From contig NC_067207.1 of NCBI RefSeq assembly GCF_026262505.1, positions 9,206,082 to 9,270,081 of the forward strand: a stretch of 64,000 nucleotides of DNA. Direction: 5' to 3'. The notes beneath the pieces are model-generated. The model saw nothing but the letters and a program-made list of their open reading frames with translations, was not told the DNA's origin and ran no database searches. A program made the translations under genes and the position numbers. This document shows positions 49,438 to 60,819 of the stretch, piece by piece (position 1 is the stretch's first letter; every line of letters starts with the position of its first letter). Source of the stretch: Trichomonas vaginalis G3. Taxonomy: Eukaryota; Parabasalia; Trichomonadida; Trichomonadidae.

Positions 49438-49917
49438 ATGGTAAAGCGTTATTTTCCAGTGATAAATAAAACTAGAATAAGATTACCTCAAGAATTCATA
49501 AATTCAACGAATAAGAAATTCATTCATGTTATAAATTTTAGTGTTTTCAGAAAATATGAGTCAGTGTCATATTCATCAACAGGTTATATTTCACTTCATT
49601 CAAATTTAGTTCAATCAAACCCATATAATGACCATTTCATAAGATTTTCAGATGGTATTAAAAATGTAATTGATAGATTAAAATATGAACAGATTGACAA
49701 TATCGAATTTTTGGAATTTTGGTTTAAATATCCCGATGGAAAAAAGATTGAAGTTAAAGATAAAGCTGATACTATAACAAAAACAATTACAATGACCGAT
49801 CCGGATAGTGGGGAACAAAAAGAAATAAAACAAACGATAGAAACTGGTGAAAGGTCAATTATTATTGATTATGATTCAAAGGATTATTATTCGATAATGT
49901 TAATGCTTGAATATTAA
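49438..49917 (+). CDS. Unknown lineage B protein (159 aa), left arm
   Basis: The ATG is at 49438. The protein is beta-rich and basic at the N-terminus, with a Thr/Asp-rich middle (ADTITKTITMTDPDSGEQ) that could bind metal. The stop overlaps the stop of the convergent gene at 49914 by three bases. It is intact and matches 61516-61995 with very few differences. The function is unknown. Confidence 0.6.
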   Translation: MVKRYFPVINKTRIRLPQEFINSTNKKFIHVINFSVFRKYESVSYSSTGYISLHSNLVQSNPYNDHFIRFSDGIKNVIDRLKYEQIDNIEFLEFWFKYPDGKKIEVKDKADTITKTITMTDPDSGEQKEIKQTIETGERSIIIDYDSKDYYSIMLMLEY

Positions 49918-50585
49918 ATAGCCTTAACAAAGAATTTTTCAAGTGATATTTTATATTCATCAACTATTTTATTATAAATATCATTATATGTTAAATGAAG
50001 TTCAGTTGTTGTTCCGTTCTTTGATATCTTAATTGTGCTAATATCCTTTATAGGATTTATTTTTGCAACTGTTCCGCAGCATGAAACCTCATCATCTATG
50101 AAAAATTGAATCTTAACGTCTGAATCTTGAACATCACAAAGAATGGCGATAATGTGAATTAATGATTCATAAGGTAAAATAATTAAACCGGATTGGTCAA
50201 TTAAATTTATTATTGAATCATAATTATTAATTATTATATCACGGTAAATTTTCATTAATTCAGAATTAATGTCTATTTTATATGGGTTCTCGATGTTTGA
50301 TGAAAGAGGCGGGGGGTATGTTGGATAAGTGGGAATTTCAACAGGTTCTTTACCAGGTTCAGATAAAATGATTGGGTCTCCATTCTCATGGTTTTCTTCA
50401 TTCTCCTCATTCTTCGGTAAGTCACGAGTTAATAAATTTGGTTGAGTTGCTGACCTTGTTAATTCAGGGCTAACATTAACTTTAACATTTTGAATAATTC
50501 GTGATTTATCATCATTTACGTTATAACCAACCGTAATCTCTGCTTTTGCGTTAGTGTTCTTTTGACTAGTGAAACGTCTTCTCAT
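49914..50585 (-). CDS. SCCG-motif protein (left arm, 223 aa)
   Basis: The ATG at 50585 opens an intact frame. The N-terminal ~100 residues are polar, with a Pro-rich run (TYPTYPPPL). The C-terminal domain carries DEVSCCGTVAKINPIKD and ends EYKISLEKFFVKAI. The same domain is present in lineage A (7420-8002). The pair of Cys next to each other could be a disulfide or a metal site. The role is probably in the virion, since it is found in both morphogenesis modules. Confidence 0.6.
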   Translation of the reverse strand: MRRRFTSQKNTNAKAEITVGYNVNDDKSRIIQNVKVNVSPELTRSATQPNLLTRDLPKNEENEENHENGDPIILSEPGKEPVEIPTYPTYPPPLSSNIENPYKIDINSELMKIYRDIIINNYDSIINLIDQSGLIILPYESLIHIIAILCDVQDSDVKIQFFIDDEVSCCGTVAKINPIKDISTIKISKNGTTTELHLTYNDIYNKIVDEYKISLEKFFVKAI

Positions 50586-50617
50586 TTATATTCGAATAAA
50601 AAAATATATTTAAACTT

Positions 50618-51515
50618 TTATTTTGCTGGAACTTTTGAATCTATTATTCCCTGTATTTGTTCATGAAGTTGATTTTTAGCTGTTTCATCGAAATTAATAG
50701 ACCTAATATATTCATTAATTGCATTCTTATAATCATCTGATTTCTCAAATTTTCTTTTATCTGATTCCTTAACTAAATCATAAGTTAAACCTCGTTGCTG
50801 ATATAATGGTTTCTTAATTAAATCTTTGAATGCTTGAGATAAAGCACCTGATGCAATTCTTGCTACTATAATTGGTTGGAATTGCTGTTTAAGTTCATCT
50901 TTAACATTTGCGAAAACTGGATCGAATAAAGCAACTTTAAAGAATTTCTTAGCTGAAATTTCAGGTCTAATATTTGCATATTGACCATCAAACTGGTTAG
51001 AATATCGTGGTAATCCATCCGGTCCCTCTTCAATAGCATTTAATTCTTCATTGAAATAAGAATATGGATTATAACGGTATGAATTAATTGGACCATTTTC
51101 ACCTTCTCCAATGTATTGTTTAACAGCTTTTCCATTTTCATCAAATTGCATAGGATAACGTTCATTATATGCTTTACGTTTAGGATAATCAGATATAGTT
51201 AATTTATACCATTTATGACTTTAATATTACCTTGACCATCAGTAACGAAAACTTCATTTATACCATCAGGTTTTCCATTTGGACCCGTAATGTCTGCTTC
51301 GTGTGCTTCCCAATTTGGACCTTGACGTTTGGCATATGCTTGAGCTTCTGGTAATGTTAAAACGTTTCTCATTTGTTTAACATCTTTTTGAAGACCAGCA
51401 ACAATATGAACTAATTCTTTCATTCCATCAGGAACTTTCATAGTTCTATTATATGCACCCTTTTTGTTGTTCCTTGTTTTAATGGAACCTGTAGAAGATT
51501 TGCTATTTCTGTCAT
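50618..51515 (-). pseudogene. Unknown virion-associated-type protein (left arm)
   Basis: It starts at 51515 (MTEIANLL). This copy carries about one break; the right-arm counterpart (59888-60787) reads whole with 299 codons. The mature protein has a helical N-terminus, a Gly/Asp-rich loop region ([19 protein letters not shown]) and a helical C-terminal half. It may be a scaffold or maturation factor; no motif supports a specific role. Confidence 0.5.
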
Positions 51516-51555
51516 GTTTAATTATAAATAAAAAATAAAAATTAATTATAAAAAG

Positions 51556-52377
51556 TTAATCAAATTTAACACTTCCTTTATTTAAATCAACTATTATTTT
51601 TCCATGTTCACCTAATTGCTGATATTGTGTGTAAAGTTCATTAATGCTCATTGGTAAATTCACTTGATAAAGCATAACGTTCAACTGTTGACGACTAAAC
51701 CCACTGAAAATGAAAAGGTTGATAGATTTGATTTAATGTTTGTGCTTAATGCTTTGAAATATTGAACAGCCATAAAGAATGAACACTGAATGTGTCGACA
51801 TTGAGTTAATAACTGATTAAAATATGATTTCTCATTTGTTATTAGTTTTGATTTCACTGCATCATCTAGAAAAATGAGTGAATGCAAAAATTCTCTATCA
51901 AAATTTGAAATAGAAAGTGTTTCAAATAATTCATCCCGTTGTTTATCAATAATTTTATCCTCTAATCCTTGCTTCTTGATTGTATTATATAATTCTTTAT
52001 ACATTAAAAAGTTTTTTAAATAATCTTCTGCTTCTTCTTGTGATAAATAAATAATTGGAATTTTGATTAAATGCTTTAAAGATTCAAATGTATCATCTGA
52101 AGGTGAACCTGAACGGTTGATATAAATTAACACATGTGAATGGGGGAAGTGTTAGCAATAATGATAATTTGTTTTAATATCGTTAATGTTTTACCTTTAT
52201 TTGTTTACCAATTGCTGCAGTGATTGAATTTAAGTAACATTCAGAATATGGAATTTTCATTAATTTTTCCTTAGATAGAGCATTTCTATTATCACTCAAT
52301 GCTTCATTAATCATATCATACGTATGTATTATATACTCCTGCTAATTCTTCATAAGGGTGGATGAATTTAAATCCAT
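51556..52377 (-). pseudogene. Packaging ATPase, lineage B (left arm)
   Basis: The block starts at 52377 and ends at 51556. Its right-arm counterpart is at 59021-59847. Motifs are GKQNKGKT (Walker A-type) and SLIFLDDAV (Walker B), then SFFMAVQYF, a FtsK/HerA-type sensor strand. It is shorter than the lineage A ATPase. It lies next to the capsid gene, as expected for the genome-packaging motor. It has about two to three breaks. Confidence 0.65.
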
Positions 52378-52401
52378 TTAATCAAAAATAAATTTATAAT
52401 T

Positions 52402-54042
52402 TTAAACATTTCTATTCATCAATATTTCATCATATGAACTTCTATACTGTGGTGGTGTACCTGTTGGATGATATTTCAAACCTTCATCCGGTGTCCATGT
52501 CCAATATGTAGTCCTAGTAAACCAAACCTGAGGAGGATTTGTCACCTTTGAACAGTAAGTGTCATTTTCACCCTGAATGATTGGATAAGCTTTCACTTGT
52601 ACTGTAACTTGTGAGTTGAAAGTTTCTAATCCATCAAAGAATATACCCGCTCCATCACGTTGAACTGGAATAGTGCATAAGAATGAAGTTTGGTCTTTCC
52701 ATGTTCTAGCTAATGGCGTGCCATCATCATCATTCAGTGGTCTAGTTAATGAGTCCTCGTATTCTTCCGTGCATTCATTCACTCCATCTAAATCAGAAGC
52801 TTGAAGCATACGTGTAAAGAATATGTCACCCACTGTGGTCATCGCTTGATCGGGGAAGTTTCTGGAATCTATAGTGACCTGAAGACCTCGAAGCATTGGA
52901 TTTTCTAAAACCGTTCTTTGCATTGCATTCTTCGGAAATGTTAACACAACATCTGTAACATTATGAAGAGCGTATGAGAAATCTGAGCTAATACCTTCAG
53001 GAGTGATGCAACCTCCATTTAGTGAACGAACGTCAATATGTTGAGCTGGAATCATGAATGGATCTTCCTTACTGAATAAACGTGGTATTGCTTTAACTGA
53101 TTCTTCAATTAAACCGTATCCTGGTGTAATGCATTTATCCTCTAAAACTTCCATCTTTGTGCATGAAATAATAACGTCATCAACTGTTGCGTCAGCAGAT
53201 GTAGCGGCTAAGCTTGTAATTAATTTGGCAGGAAGTCCGATTTGTTGGAATTTGCGATCATATTTATAAACATGATTCATAATCTTTTCATAATTTTCAT
53301 CAGTTATCTTTTCATAAACGTAATTTTGTAAATCAGCAACTCTTAACGGGTCAACCTGACAAAATACTAAAGTATCCCTGAAAACATAATATTTAAGAAT
53401 GATATCACCAAATGATTTAGGATAATCATCGAACGCCTGAAATGCTAACAAATCATTTACCGGAATAATCATATCAAAAGTGACATCAACTTCTTCATTT
53501 GCTTTCTTGAAAACTTCTGAAGGGTCAATATATTTACCACATACTGAGTTATCATATTTTTGAACATTATTATATAACGAATGAACAAACTTTTTAACTT
53601 TCCTTTCTGATTTTGGTTTATATGTTGCAAATGCGAAAGATTCACGGGCGCAATCCATCTGAAGATAACCGGCATCACCTCTTTCGGTTTCTACTTCTAA
53701 TTGTTTAAAGCTTTGATTTGATGATTTGTAACCAACGAATAAACGCATGCATTTAAAAGCGGCATCACATGTGAAAGCTTTATTTGAAACTAGAGGTGCT
53801 TTAACTTTGCGTTTAATATATGTGTCACCTAATTGGTTCACATCATGAGCTGGATTTGTAATTCTTAAATGAGTTTGTTTATCATCAAAATATGGAGCAT
53901 CAGAGTCATAGCATGAACTTTCAAGTTCTCTATAATATCTTCTACCGTCATTCTTTGCGAATATTTCATTTATCTTTTCGAATGAATGAAACACATTTCC
54001 ATTAATCGGTTTAGTGTTTGGCACTAAATAGTTAGTCGTCAT
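52402..54042 (-). CDS. Major capsid protein, lineage B (left arm, 546 aa)
   Basis: The ATG at 54042 opens a frame that reads whole. Its length and beta-rich composition, with Gly/Pro/Asn loops, fit a double jelly-roll major capsid protein. N-terminal YRELESSCYDSDAPYFDD and C-terminal YWTWTPDEGLKYHPTGTPP are distinctive. It forms the module with the ATPase and the small amphipathic proteins. The fold is inferred from size and position, not proved. The right-arm copy is at 57359-58996. Confidence 0.65.
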   Translation of the reverse strand: MTTNYLVPNTKPINGNVFHSFEKINEIFAKNDGRRYYRELESSCYDSDAPYFDDKQTHLRITNPAHDVNQLGDTYIKRKVKAPLVSNKAFTCDAAFKCMRLFVGYKSSNQSFKQLEVETERGDAGYLQMDCARESFAFATYKPKSERKVKKFVHSLYNNVQKYDNSVCGKYIDPSEVFKKANEEVDVTFDMIIPVNDLLAFQAFDDYPKSFGDIILKYYVFRDTLVFCQVDPLRVADLQNYVYEKITDENYEKIMNHVYKYDRKFQQIGLPAKLITSLAATSADATVDDVIISCTKMEVLEDKCITPGYGLIEESVKAIPRLFSKEDPFMIPAQHIDVRSLNGGCITPEGISSDFSYALHNVTDVVLTFPKNAMQRTVLENPMLRGLQVTIDSRNFPDQAMTTVGDIFFTRMLQASDLDGVNECTEEYEDSLTRPLNDDDGTPLARTWKDQTSFLCTIPVQRDGAGIFFDGLETFNSQVTVQVKAYPIIQGENDTYCSKVTNPPQVWFTRTTYWTWTPDEGLKYHPTGTPPQYRSSYDEILMNRNV

Positions 54043-54111
54043 TTATTAATAAATAAAAAATCAAAATTAAAAGATGGAAATGAATTTTTAATTTTAATGA
54101 AATAATCAACT

Positions 54112-54326
54112 ATGGCTGCAGGTATATTTAAGAAACTGTGGGATAAAGTAAAAAGAGGAGCGAGTAAAGTTTGGGAAACATTGAAGAAGGAGCAAATTGG
54201 ATATTTAAGAATAAAGAAGCAATTAGTGACGTTGCTGAATCAATAACGCCAAAAGCTGCCCCAATAAGAGAAGTTTTAAATAAAGGAGAAAAAGTTTATC
54301 AAAGACTACAACCGATACTAAGATAA
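54112..54326 (+). pseudogene. Small amphipathic protein, MAAGIFKKLWD type (left arm)
   Basis: The ATG is at 54112. The amphipathic N-terminus AGIFKKLWDKVKRGASKVW is the hallmark. Its partner at 54345-54590, facing the opposite way, begins with the same residues. Such sequences resemble membrane-active virion peptides (adenovirus protein VI/virophage-type analogy). It has about one break in this copy. Confidence 0.5.
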
Positions 54327-54344
54327 AAATAATTTTAAAATAAT

Positions 54345-54590
54345 TTATTTTCCACTATCTACCCCTATTTTATTAAGTATTCCTTCAGCTATTCCACCAA
54401 TTGCGTTACCTGCTTGTGCTCCCATCGCCGGATTACCTGCTTTAGTACCTAATACTCCACCTATGATAGTTCCTGCCGTTTTCGCTACTGGTGCCAAAAA
54501 GTTTGCAATGGGTTTAATAATCTTTTTATAAACCCAACCCGCAGCTTTCTTAATTCCATCCCATAATTTTTTAAAGAATCCTGCCGCCAT
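54345..54590 (-). CDS. Small amphipathic/Gly-Ala-rich protein (81 aa, left arm)
   Basis: The ATG is at 54590. The first ~30 residues form a strongly amphipathic cationic helix (MAAGFFKKLWDGIKKAAGWV), followed by a Gly/Ala-rich hydrophobic stretch (GTIIGGVLGTKAGNPAMGAQ). This is the typical look of membrane-lytic or pore-forming virion proteins. It converges on the gene at 54112 and matches 56813-57060 in the other arm. It reads whole. The role is inferred only from its composition. Confidence 0.6.
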   Translation of the reverse strand: MAAGFFKKLWDGIKKAAGWVYKKIIKPIANFLAPVAKTAGTIIGGVLGTKAGNPAMGAQAGNAIGGIAEGILNKIGVDSGK

Positions 54591-54656
54591 TTCTGATTTA
54601 ATATTAATTAAAAAATATATTTCATCACTTATATTCTAATTTTTATTTAATGATAA

Positions 54657-55026
54657 ATGAAACCGATTTTAAAAATAAATGAAACAGAGGAGGAAGAAAT
54701 AAATGAAAGTGAAAATGTTCAACAAAAAATAAACGTTGTTAAACCAATTACTGAAATAAAAATTTTTTTCATCTGTTGAAGAATTTAATGACTATTATGC
54801 TAATAATTAAAAAATTATTTGAAGAATTGACAACGTGTAAATTGAATAAAATGTTTAAAGTTGATGGATTCAAAATTTCAAAATAAAAGGAGTGGTTAGT
54901 TTGAAATCTATTCCTCAATCAAGAATCACCTCATTAATGAAAATTGATGATTTAACAAAAAGAATAGAAGAGATTGAAGAAAGAATGAATCAAATAATTG
55001 ATTTCATAAATTCAAATAATCATTAG
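54657..55026 (+). pseudogene. Small acidic/coiled-coil gene relic (left arm)
   Basis: It starts with the ATG at 54657. It encodes Glu/Lys-rich helices and ends with a coiled coil (TKRIEEIEERMNQIIDFINS). It has about two breaks in this copy. The mirror copy is at 56395-56745. The mirror symmetry of the arms ends at the end of this gene. Confidence 0.4.
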
Positions 55027-56394
55027 TTTTAAAGTTTATTTTACTCGTTTATGACTCCAAGTAGTAGATATGACGGGTTTTGTGACTTTTTTTGTTACAT
55101 CTATATATAGACGATGCATTAAAATATATTTATTTTAAATTAACATTAATTTAAATAATTTATTTTTTATCTTTATAAAAGAAGCTATATATAGATGATG
55201 TCAGATATTCCGCGATTAATTAAACATTGTTTAAATCCTGAATGGGTTAAACTTCAATTTAAAAATGAAGATTGTGAATTATTAAATGAATATGAAAGCC
55301 AAAATAAGCTAATGAGGTTATAAATATAATAAAAGAATATTTAATTTCATGGAATCAATGGAGTCATAATCAAAGACTCATAAACGAGAAGAAGAAATTG
55401 AAAATAATGAAATGGAAATCATTGATGACATTAAAGAGGATGGAATTCCTAATATTTTGTAGAAAAACCTTTAGAACTAAGTTAGGACATATAAACGTAG
55501 AGTATTAAATCCTGAATATCTTAAACATCAATTTAAAAAGGAAGACTGTGATTATTAAACGCTAATGAATATGAAAATGCTAAATCAAAACTGAGATATA
55601 AATATATTGGAAGTGATGAAAGGTGTAAAGATAAAGATAAAGTTTATTCAGTTTCATATAATAACTGGCACACGTTAGGGATAAGAAAACATTTAGGAGA
55701 TTATGGGAAATGTTCTGAATTCTTTAAATCTAGTATGTACGAGAAGAGTAAAAGAAATTTAGAAATAATTATTTTCATGAATGAAAGATTCACTACCATA
55801 ATGAAATAAATAAAATTTTTTTTAAAAAATAAACTTTAAAAATTCATGTCTTACATTTTTGAATAATTTATTTTTTTATTTCGTAAGAAAATGAGTGGAT
55901 CAAGATTCGTAACCGTCAATCAATTAATGGATGCTCTTTCACCAATTCTTGAAAATGTTAACAAGTAGATGTTTATTTCGATGATTATGTAGAAAGTTTA
56001 ATTATAAAGGTAAGTTTAATATTAAACCTATTACTTTGCATTTGATAATAAATTAATTGAAAATGTAAAAATTTGGGAATTAATTCCGAATATTGAATTT
56101 ATAACAAATATTAATGATAAATGGTTTAAACGAATTCCAACCACAAAAGTTCTTTGTAAATTAATGATCAAAACTGAGGAAAAAGAAATTTAACGGGTTT
56201 AAATATCATCCAAATAAAGTTTCAGAACTAGAAAATGAAAAACTTCAGAAAAATTAAACGATAGACTTTCAATGATCATATTGAAAAATAAATAAAACTA
56301 GCAGAAGTTGCATTTTAATAATGAAATATTTGATGAATATAACCTTGAACTCAGTGATGGCTTTAAGGACCCGGGCTCAACGAGTCATGATTCA
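55027..56394. other. Spacer between the inverted arms
   Basis: It begins with a short inverted copy of sequence found at ~37695-37725, then a Maverick end (AGTAGTAGATATGACGGG at ~55055, same orientation as 37334). Gene relics follow: one from the ATG at 55195 (MMSDIPRLIKHCLNPEW type), a related stretch at ~55500-55810, and one from ~55891 (MSGSRFVTVNQLMDAL). All are broken, with several breaks each. It holds the junction that explains the inverted arrangement. Confidence 0.55.
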
Positions 56395-56745
56395 TGAAAT
56401 CAATAATTTGATTTATTCGCTCTTCAATAATTTCTATTCTTTTTGTTAAATCATCTATTTTCATTAATGAGGTGATTCTTGATTGAGGAATAGATTTCAA
56501 AACTAACCACTCCTTTTATTTTTGAAATTTTGAATCCATCAACTTTAAACATTTTATTCAATTTACACGTTGTCAATTCTTCAAATAATTTTTTATTATT
56601 AGCATAATAGTCATTAAATTCTTCAACAGATGAAAAAATTTTTATTTCAGTAATTGGTTTAACAACATTTATTTTTTGTTGAACATTTCCACTTTCATTT
56701 ATTTCTTCCTCCTTTGTTTCATTTATTTTTTAAAATCGGTTTCAT
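56395..56745 (-). pseudogene. Small acidic/coiled-coil gene relic (right arm)
   Basis: This is the mirror copy of 54657-55026, on the minus strand from the ATG at 56745. It has the same Glu/Lys-rich and coiled-coil composition, and it is broken (about two breaks). Confidence 0.4.
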
Positions 56746-56812
56746 TTATCATTAAATAAAAATTAGAATATAAGTGATGAAATATATTTTTTTAATTAAT
56801 ATTAAATCAGAA

Positions 56813-57060
56813 ATGGCGGCAGGATTCTTTAAAAAATTATGGGATGGAATTAAGAAAGCTGCGGTTGGGTTTATAAAAAGGTTATTAAACCTGTTGCAAA
56901 CTTTTTGGCACCAGTAGCGAAAACGGCAGGAACTATCATAGGTGGAGTATTAGGTACTAAAGCAGGTAACCCGGCGATGGGAGCACAAGCAGGTAACGCA
57001 ATTGGTGGAATAGCTGAAGGAATACTTAATAAAATAGGAGGTAAAATAGTGGAAAAATAA
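56813..57060 (+). CDS. Small amphipathic/Gly-Ala-rich protein (right arm)
   Basis: It starts with the ATG at 56813 and mirrors 54345-54590: a cationic amphipathic helix and then a Gly/Ala-rich hydrophobic part (LGTKAGNPAMGAQAGNAIGG). It may carry about one break in this copy. It converges on 57070-57290. Confidence 0.45.
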
Positions 57061-57069
57061 ATAAATATT

Positions 57070-57290
57070 ATTTTTATCTTAGTATTGGTTGTAGTCTTTG
57101 ATAAACTTTTTTCTCCTTTATTTAAAATTTCTCTTATTGGGGCAGCTTTTGGCGTTATTGATTCAGCAACGTCACTAATTGCTTCTTTATTCTTAAATAT
57201 CCAATTTGCTCCTTTCTTCATTGTTTCCCAAACTTTATGCGCTCCTCTTTTTACTTTATCCCACAGTTTCTTAAAGAATCCTGCAGCCAT
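57070..57290 (-). CDS. Small amphipathic protein, KVKRGAHKVW type (right arm)
   Basis: The ATG is at 57290. It mirrors 54112-54326. The protein has an amphipathic start (AAGFFKKLWDKVKRG), then KKGANWIFKNKEAISDVAESI and a basic end. The open frame continues past ~57070, but there it is only the antisense of the neighbour. It may be membrane-active; that is inference from composition. Confidence 0.5.
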
Positions 57291-57358
57291 AGTTGATTAT
57301 TTCATTAAAATTAAAATTCATTTTCATCTTTTAATTTTGATTTTTTATTTATTAATAA

Positions 57359-58996
57359 ATGACGACAAACTATTTAGTACCAAACACCAAACCGATTAAT
57401 GGAAATGTGTTTCATTCATTCGAAAAGATAAATGAAATATTCGCAAAGAATGACGGTAGAAGATATTATAGAGAACTTGAAAGTTCATGCTATGACTCTG
57501 ATACTCCATATTTTGATGATAAACAAACTCATTTAAGAATTACAAATCCGGCTCATGATGTGAACCAATTAGGTGACACATATATTAAACGCAAAGTTAA
57601 AGCAACTCTAGTTTCAAATAAAGCTTTCACATGTGATGCCGCTTTTAAATGCATGCGTTTATTCGTTGGTTACAAATCATCAAATCAAAGCTTTAAACAA
57701 TTAGAAGTAGAAACCGAAAGAGGTGATGCCGGTTATCTTCAGATGGATTGCGCCCGTGAATCTTTCGCATTTGCAACATATAAACCAAAAATCAGAAAGG
57801 AAAGTTAAAAAGTTTGTTCATTCGTTATTAATAATGTTCAAAAATATGATAACTCAGTATGTGGTAAATATATTGACCCTTCAGAAGTTTTCAAGAAAGC
57901 AAATGAAGAAGTTGATATCACTTTTGATATGATTATTCCGGTAAATGATTTGTTAGCATTTCAGGCGTTCGATGATTATCCTAAATCATTTGGTGAAATC
58001 ATTCTTAAATATTATGTTTTCAGGGATACTTTAGTATTTTGTCAGGTTGACCCGTTAAGAGTTGCTGATTTACAAAATTATGTTTATGAAAAGATAACTG
58101 ATGAAAATTATGAAAAGATTATGAATCATGTTTATAAATATGATCGCAAATTCCAACAAATCGGACTTCCTGCCAAATTAATTACAAGCTTAGCGCTACA
58201 TCTGCTGACGCAACAGTTGAAGACGTTATTATTTCATGCACAAAGATGGAAGTTTTAGAGGATAAATGTATTACACCAGGATATGGTTTAATTGAAGAAT
58301 CAGTTAAAGCAATACCACGTTTATTCAGTAAGGAAGATCCATTCATGATTCCAGCTCAACATATTGACGTTCGTTCACTAAATGGAGGTTGCATCACTCC
58401 TGAAGGTATCAGCTCAGATTTCTCATACGCTCTTCATAATGTTACAGATGTTGTGTTAACATTTCCGAAGAATGCAATGCAAAGAACGTTTTAGAAAATC
58501 CAATGCTTCGAGGTCTTCAGGTCACTATAGATTCCAGAAACTTCCCCGATCAAGCGATGACCACAGTGGGTGACATATTCTTTACACGTATGCTTCAAGC
58601 TTCTGATTTAGATGGAGTGAATGAATGCACGGAAGAATACGAGGACTCATTAACTAGACCACTAATGATGATGATGGCAAGCCATTAGCTAGAACATGGA
58701 AAGACCAAACTTCATTCTTATGCACTATTCCAGTTCAACGTGATGGAGCGGGTATATTCTTTGATGGATTAGAAACTTTCAACTCACAAGTTACAGTACA
58801 AGTGAAAGCTTATCCAATCATTCAGGGTGAAAATGACACTTACTGTTCAAAGGTGACAAATCCTCCTCAGGTTTGGTTTACTAGGACTACATATTGGACA
58901 TGGACACCAGATGAAGGTTTGAAATATCATCCAACAGGTACACCACCGCAGTATAGAAGTTCATATGATGAAATATTGATGAATAGAAATGTTTAA
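57359..58996 (+). pseudogene. Major capsid protein, lineage B (right arm)
   Basis: It starts with the ATG at 57359 and mirrors the left-arm capsid gene (52402-54042), with very few amino-acid differences. It is broken (about four breaks). The near identity shows that the duplication is young, and that the break events are later than it. Confidence 0.7.
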
Positions 58997-59020
58997 AATT
59001 ATAAATTTATTTTTGATTAA

Positions 59021-59847
59021 ATGGATTTAAATTCATCCACTCCTTATGAAGAATTAGCGGGAGTATATAATACATACGTAGATGATATGATTAATGAAGC
59101 ATTGAGTGATAATAGAAATGCTCTATCTAAGGAAAAATTAATGAAAATTCCATATTCTGAATGTTACTTAAATTCAATCACTGCAGCAATTGGTAAACAG
59201 AATAAAGGTAAAACATTAACGATATTAAAACAAATTATCATTATTGCTAACACTTCACCCATTCACATGTGTTAATTTATATCAACCGTTCAGGTTCACC
59301 TTCAGATGATACATTTGAATCTTTAAAGCATTTAATCAAAATTCCAATTATTTATTTATCACAAGAAGAAGCAGAAGATTATTTAAAAAACTTTTTAATG
59401 TATAAAGAATTATATAATACAATCAAGAAGCAAGGATTAGAGGATAAAATTATTGATAAACAACGGGATGAATTATTTGAAACACTTTCTATTTCAAATT
59501 TTGATAGAGAATTTTTGCATTCACTAATTTTTCTAGATGATGCCGTGAAATCAAAACTAATAACTAATGAGAAATCATATTTTAATCAGTTATTAACTCA
59601 ATGTCGACACATTCAGTGTTCATTCTTCATGGCTGTTCAATATTTCAAAGCATTAAGCACAAACATTAAATCAAATCTATCAACCCTTTTCATTTTCAGT
59701 GGGTTTAGTCGTCAACAGTTGAACGTTATGCTTTATCAAGTGAATTTACCAATGAGCATTAATGAACTTTACACACAATATCAACAATTAGGTGAACATG
59801 GAAAAATAATAGTTGATTTAAATAAAGGATGTGTTAAATTTGATTAA
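59021..59847 (+). pseudogene. Packaging ATPase, lineage B (right arm)
   Basis: It starts with the ATG at 59021 and shows the same motifs as the left arm (GKQNKGKT; SLIFLDDAV). The C-terminal part (MSINELYTQYQQLGEHGKI) ends at 59847. It is broken (about one break). Confidence 0.65.
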
Positions 59848-59887
59848 CTTTTTATAATTAATTTTTATTTTTTATTTATAATTAAAC

Positions 59888-60787
59888 ATGACAGAAATAG
59901 CAAATCTTCTACAGGTTCCATTAAAACAAGGGACAAACAAAAGGGGTGTATATAATAGAACTATGAAAGTTCCTGATGGAATGAAAGAATTAGTTCATAT
60001 TGTTGCTGGTCTTCAAAAAGATGTTAAACAAATGAGAAATGTTTTAACATTACCAGAAGCTCAAGCATATGCCAAACGTCATGGTCCAAATTGGGAAGCA
60101 CACGAAGCAGACATTACGGGTCCAAATGGAAAACCTGATGGTATAAATGAAGTTTTCGTTACTGATGGTCAAGGTAATATTAAAGTCATAAATGGGTATA
60201 AATTAACTGTATCTGATTATCCTAAACGTAAAGCATATAATGAATGTTATCCTATGCAATTTGATGAAAATGGAAAAGCTGTTAAACAATACATTGGAGA
60301 AGGTGAAAATGGTCCAATTAATTCATACCGTCATAATCCATATTCTTATTTCAATGAAGAATTAAATGCTATTGAAGAGGGACCGGATGGATTACCACGA
60401 TATTCTAACCAGTTTGATGGTCAATATGCAAATTTGAGACCTGAAATTCCAGCTAAGAAATTCTTTAAAGTTGCTTTATTCGATCCAGTTTTCGCAAATG
60501 TTAAAGATGAACTTAAACAGCAATTCCAACCAATTATAGTAGCAAGAATTGCATCAGGTGCTTTATCTCAAGCATTCAAAGATTTAATTAAGAAACCATT
60601 ATATCAGCAACGAGGTTTAACTTATGATTTAGTTAAGGAATCAGATAAAAGAAAATTTGAGAAATCAGATGATTATAAGAATGCAATTAATGAATATATT
60701 AGGTCTATTAATTTCGATGAAAATGCTAAAAATCAACTTCATGAACAAATACAGGGAATAATAGATTCAAAAGTTCCAGCAAAATAA
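59888..60787 (+). CDS. Unknown virion-associated-type protein (right arm, 299 aa)
   Basis: The ATG at 59888 opens a frame that reads whole. The N-terminus is helical ([20 protein letters not shown]). A Gly/Asn-rich loop lies at ~78-100, and a helical C-terminal domain ([26 protein letters not shown]) follows. It is placed between ATPase and SCCG in both arms. It could be a scaffold or maturation factor; no motif decides. Confidence 0.6.
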
Positions 60788-60819
60788 AAGTTTAAATATA
60801 TTTTTTTATTCGATTATAA

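Larger units (their letters stand above)
48300..55020 (-). repeat. Left arm of large inverted duplication
   Basis: It is a near-mirror image of 56395-63110: gene order, orientation and protein sequences agree, and paired coordinates sum to about 111,405-111,430. Encoded proteins differ by only a few residues. The arms diverge in the shaft of the tail-fibre gene on the outside. Confidence 0.85.
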
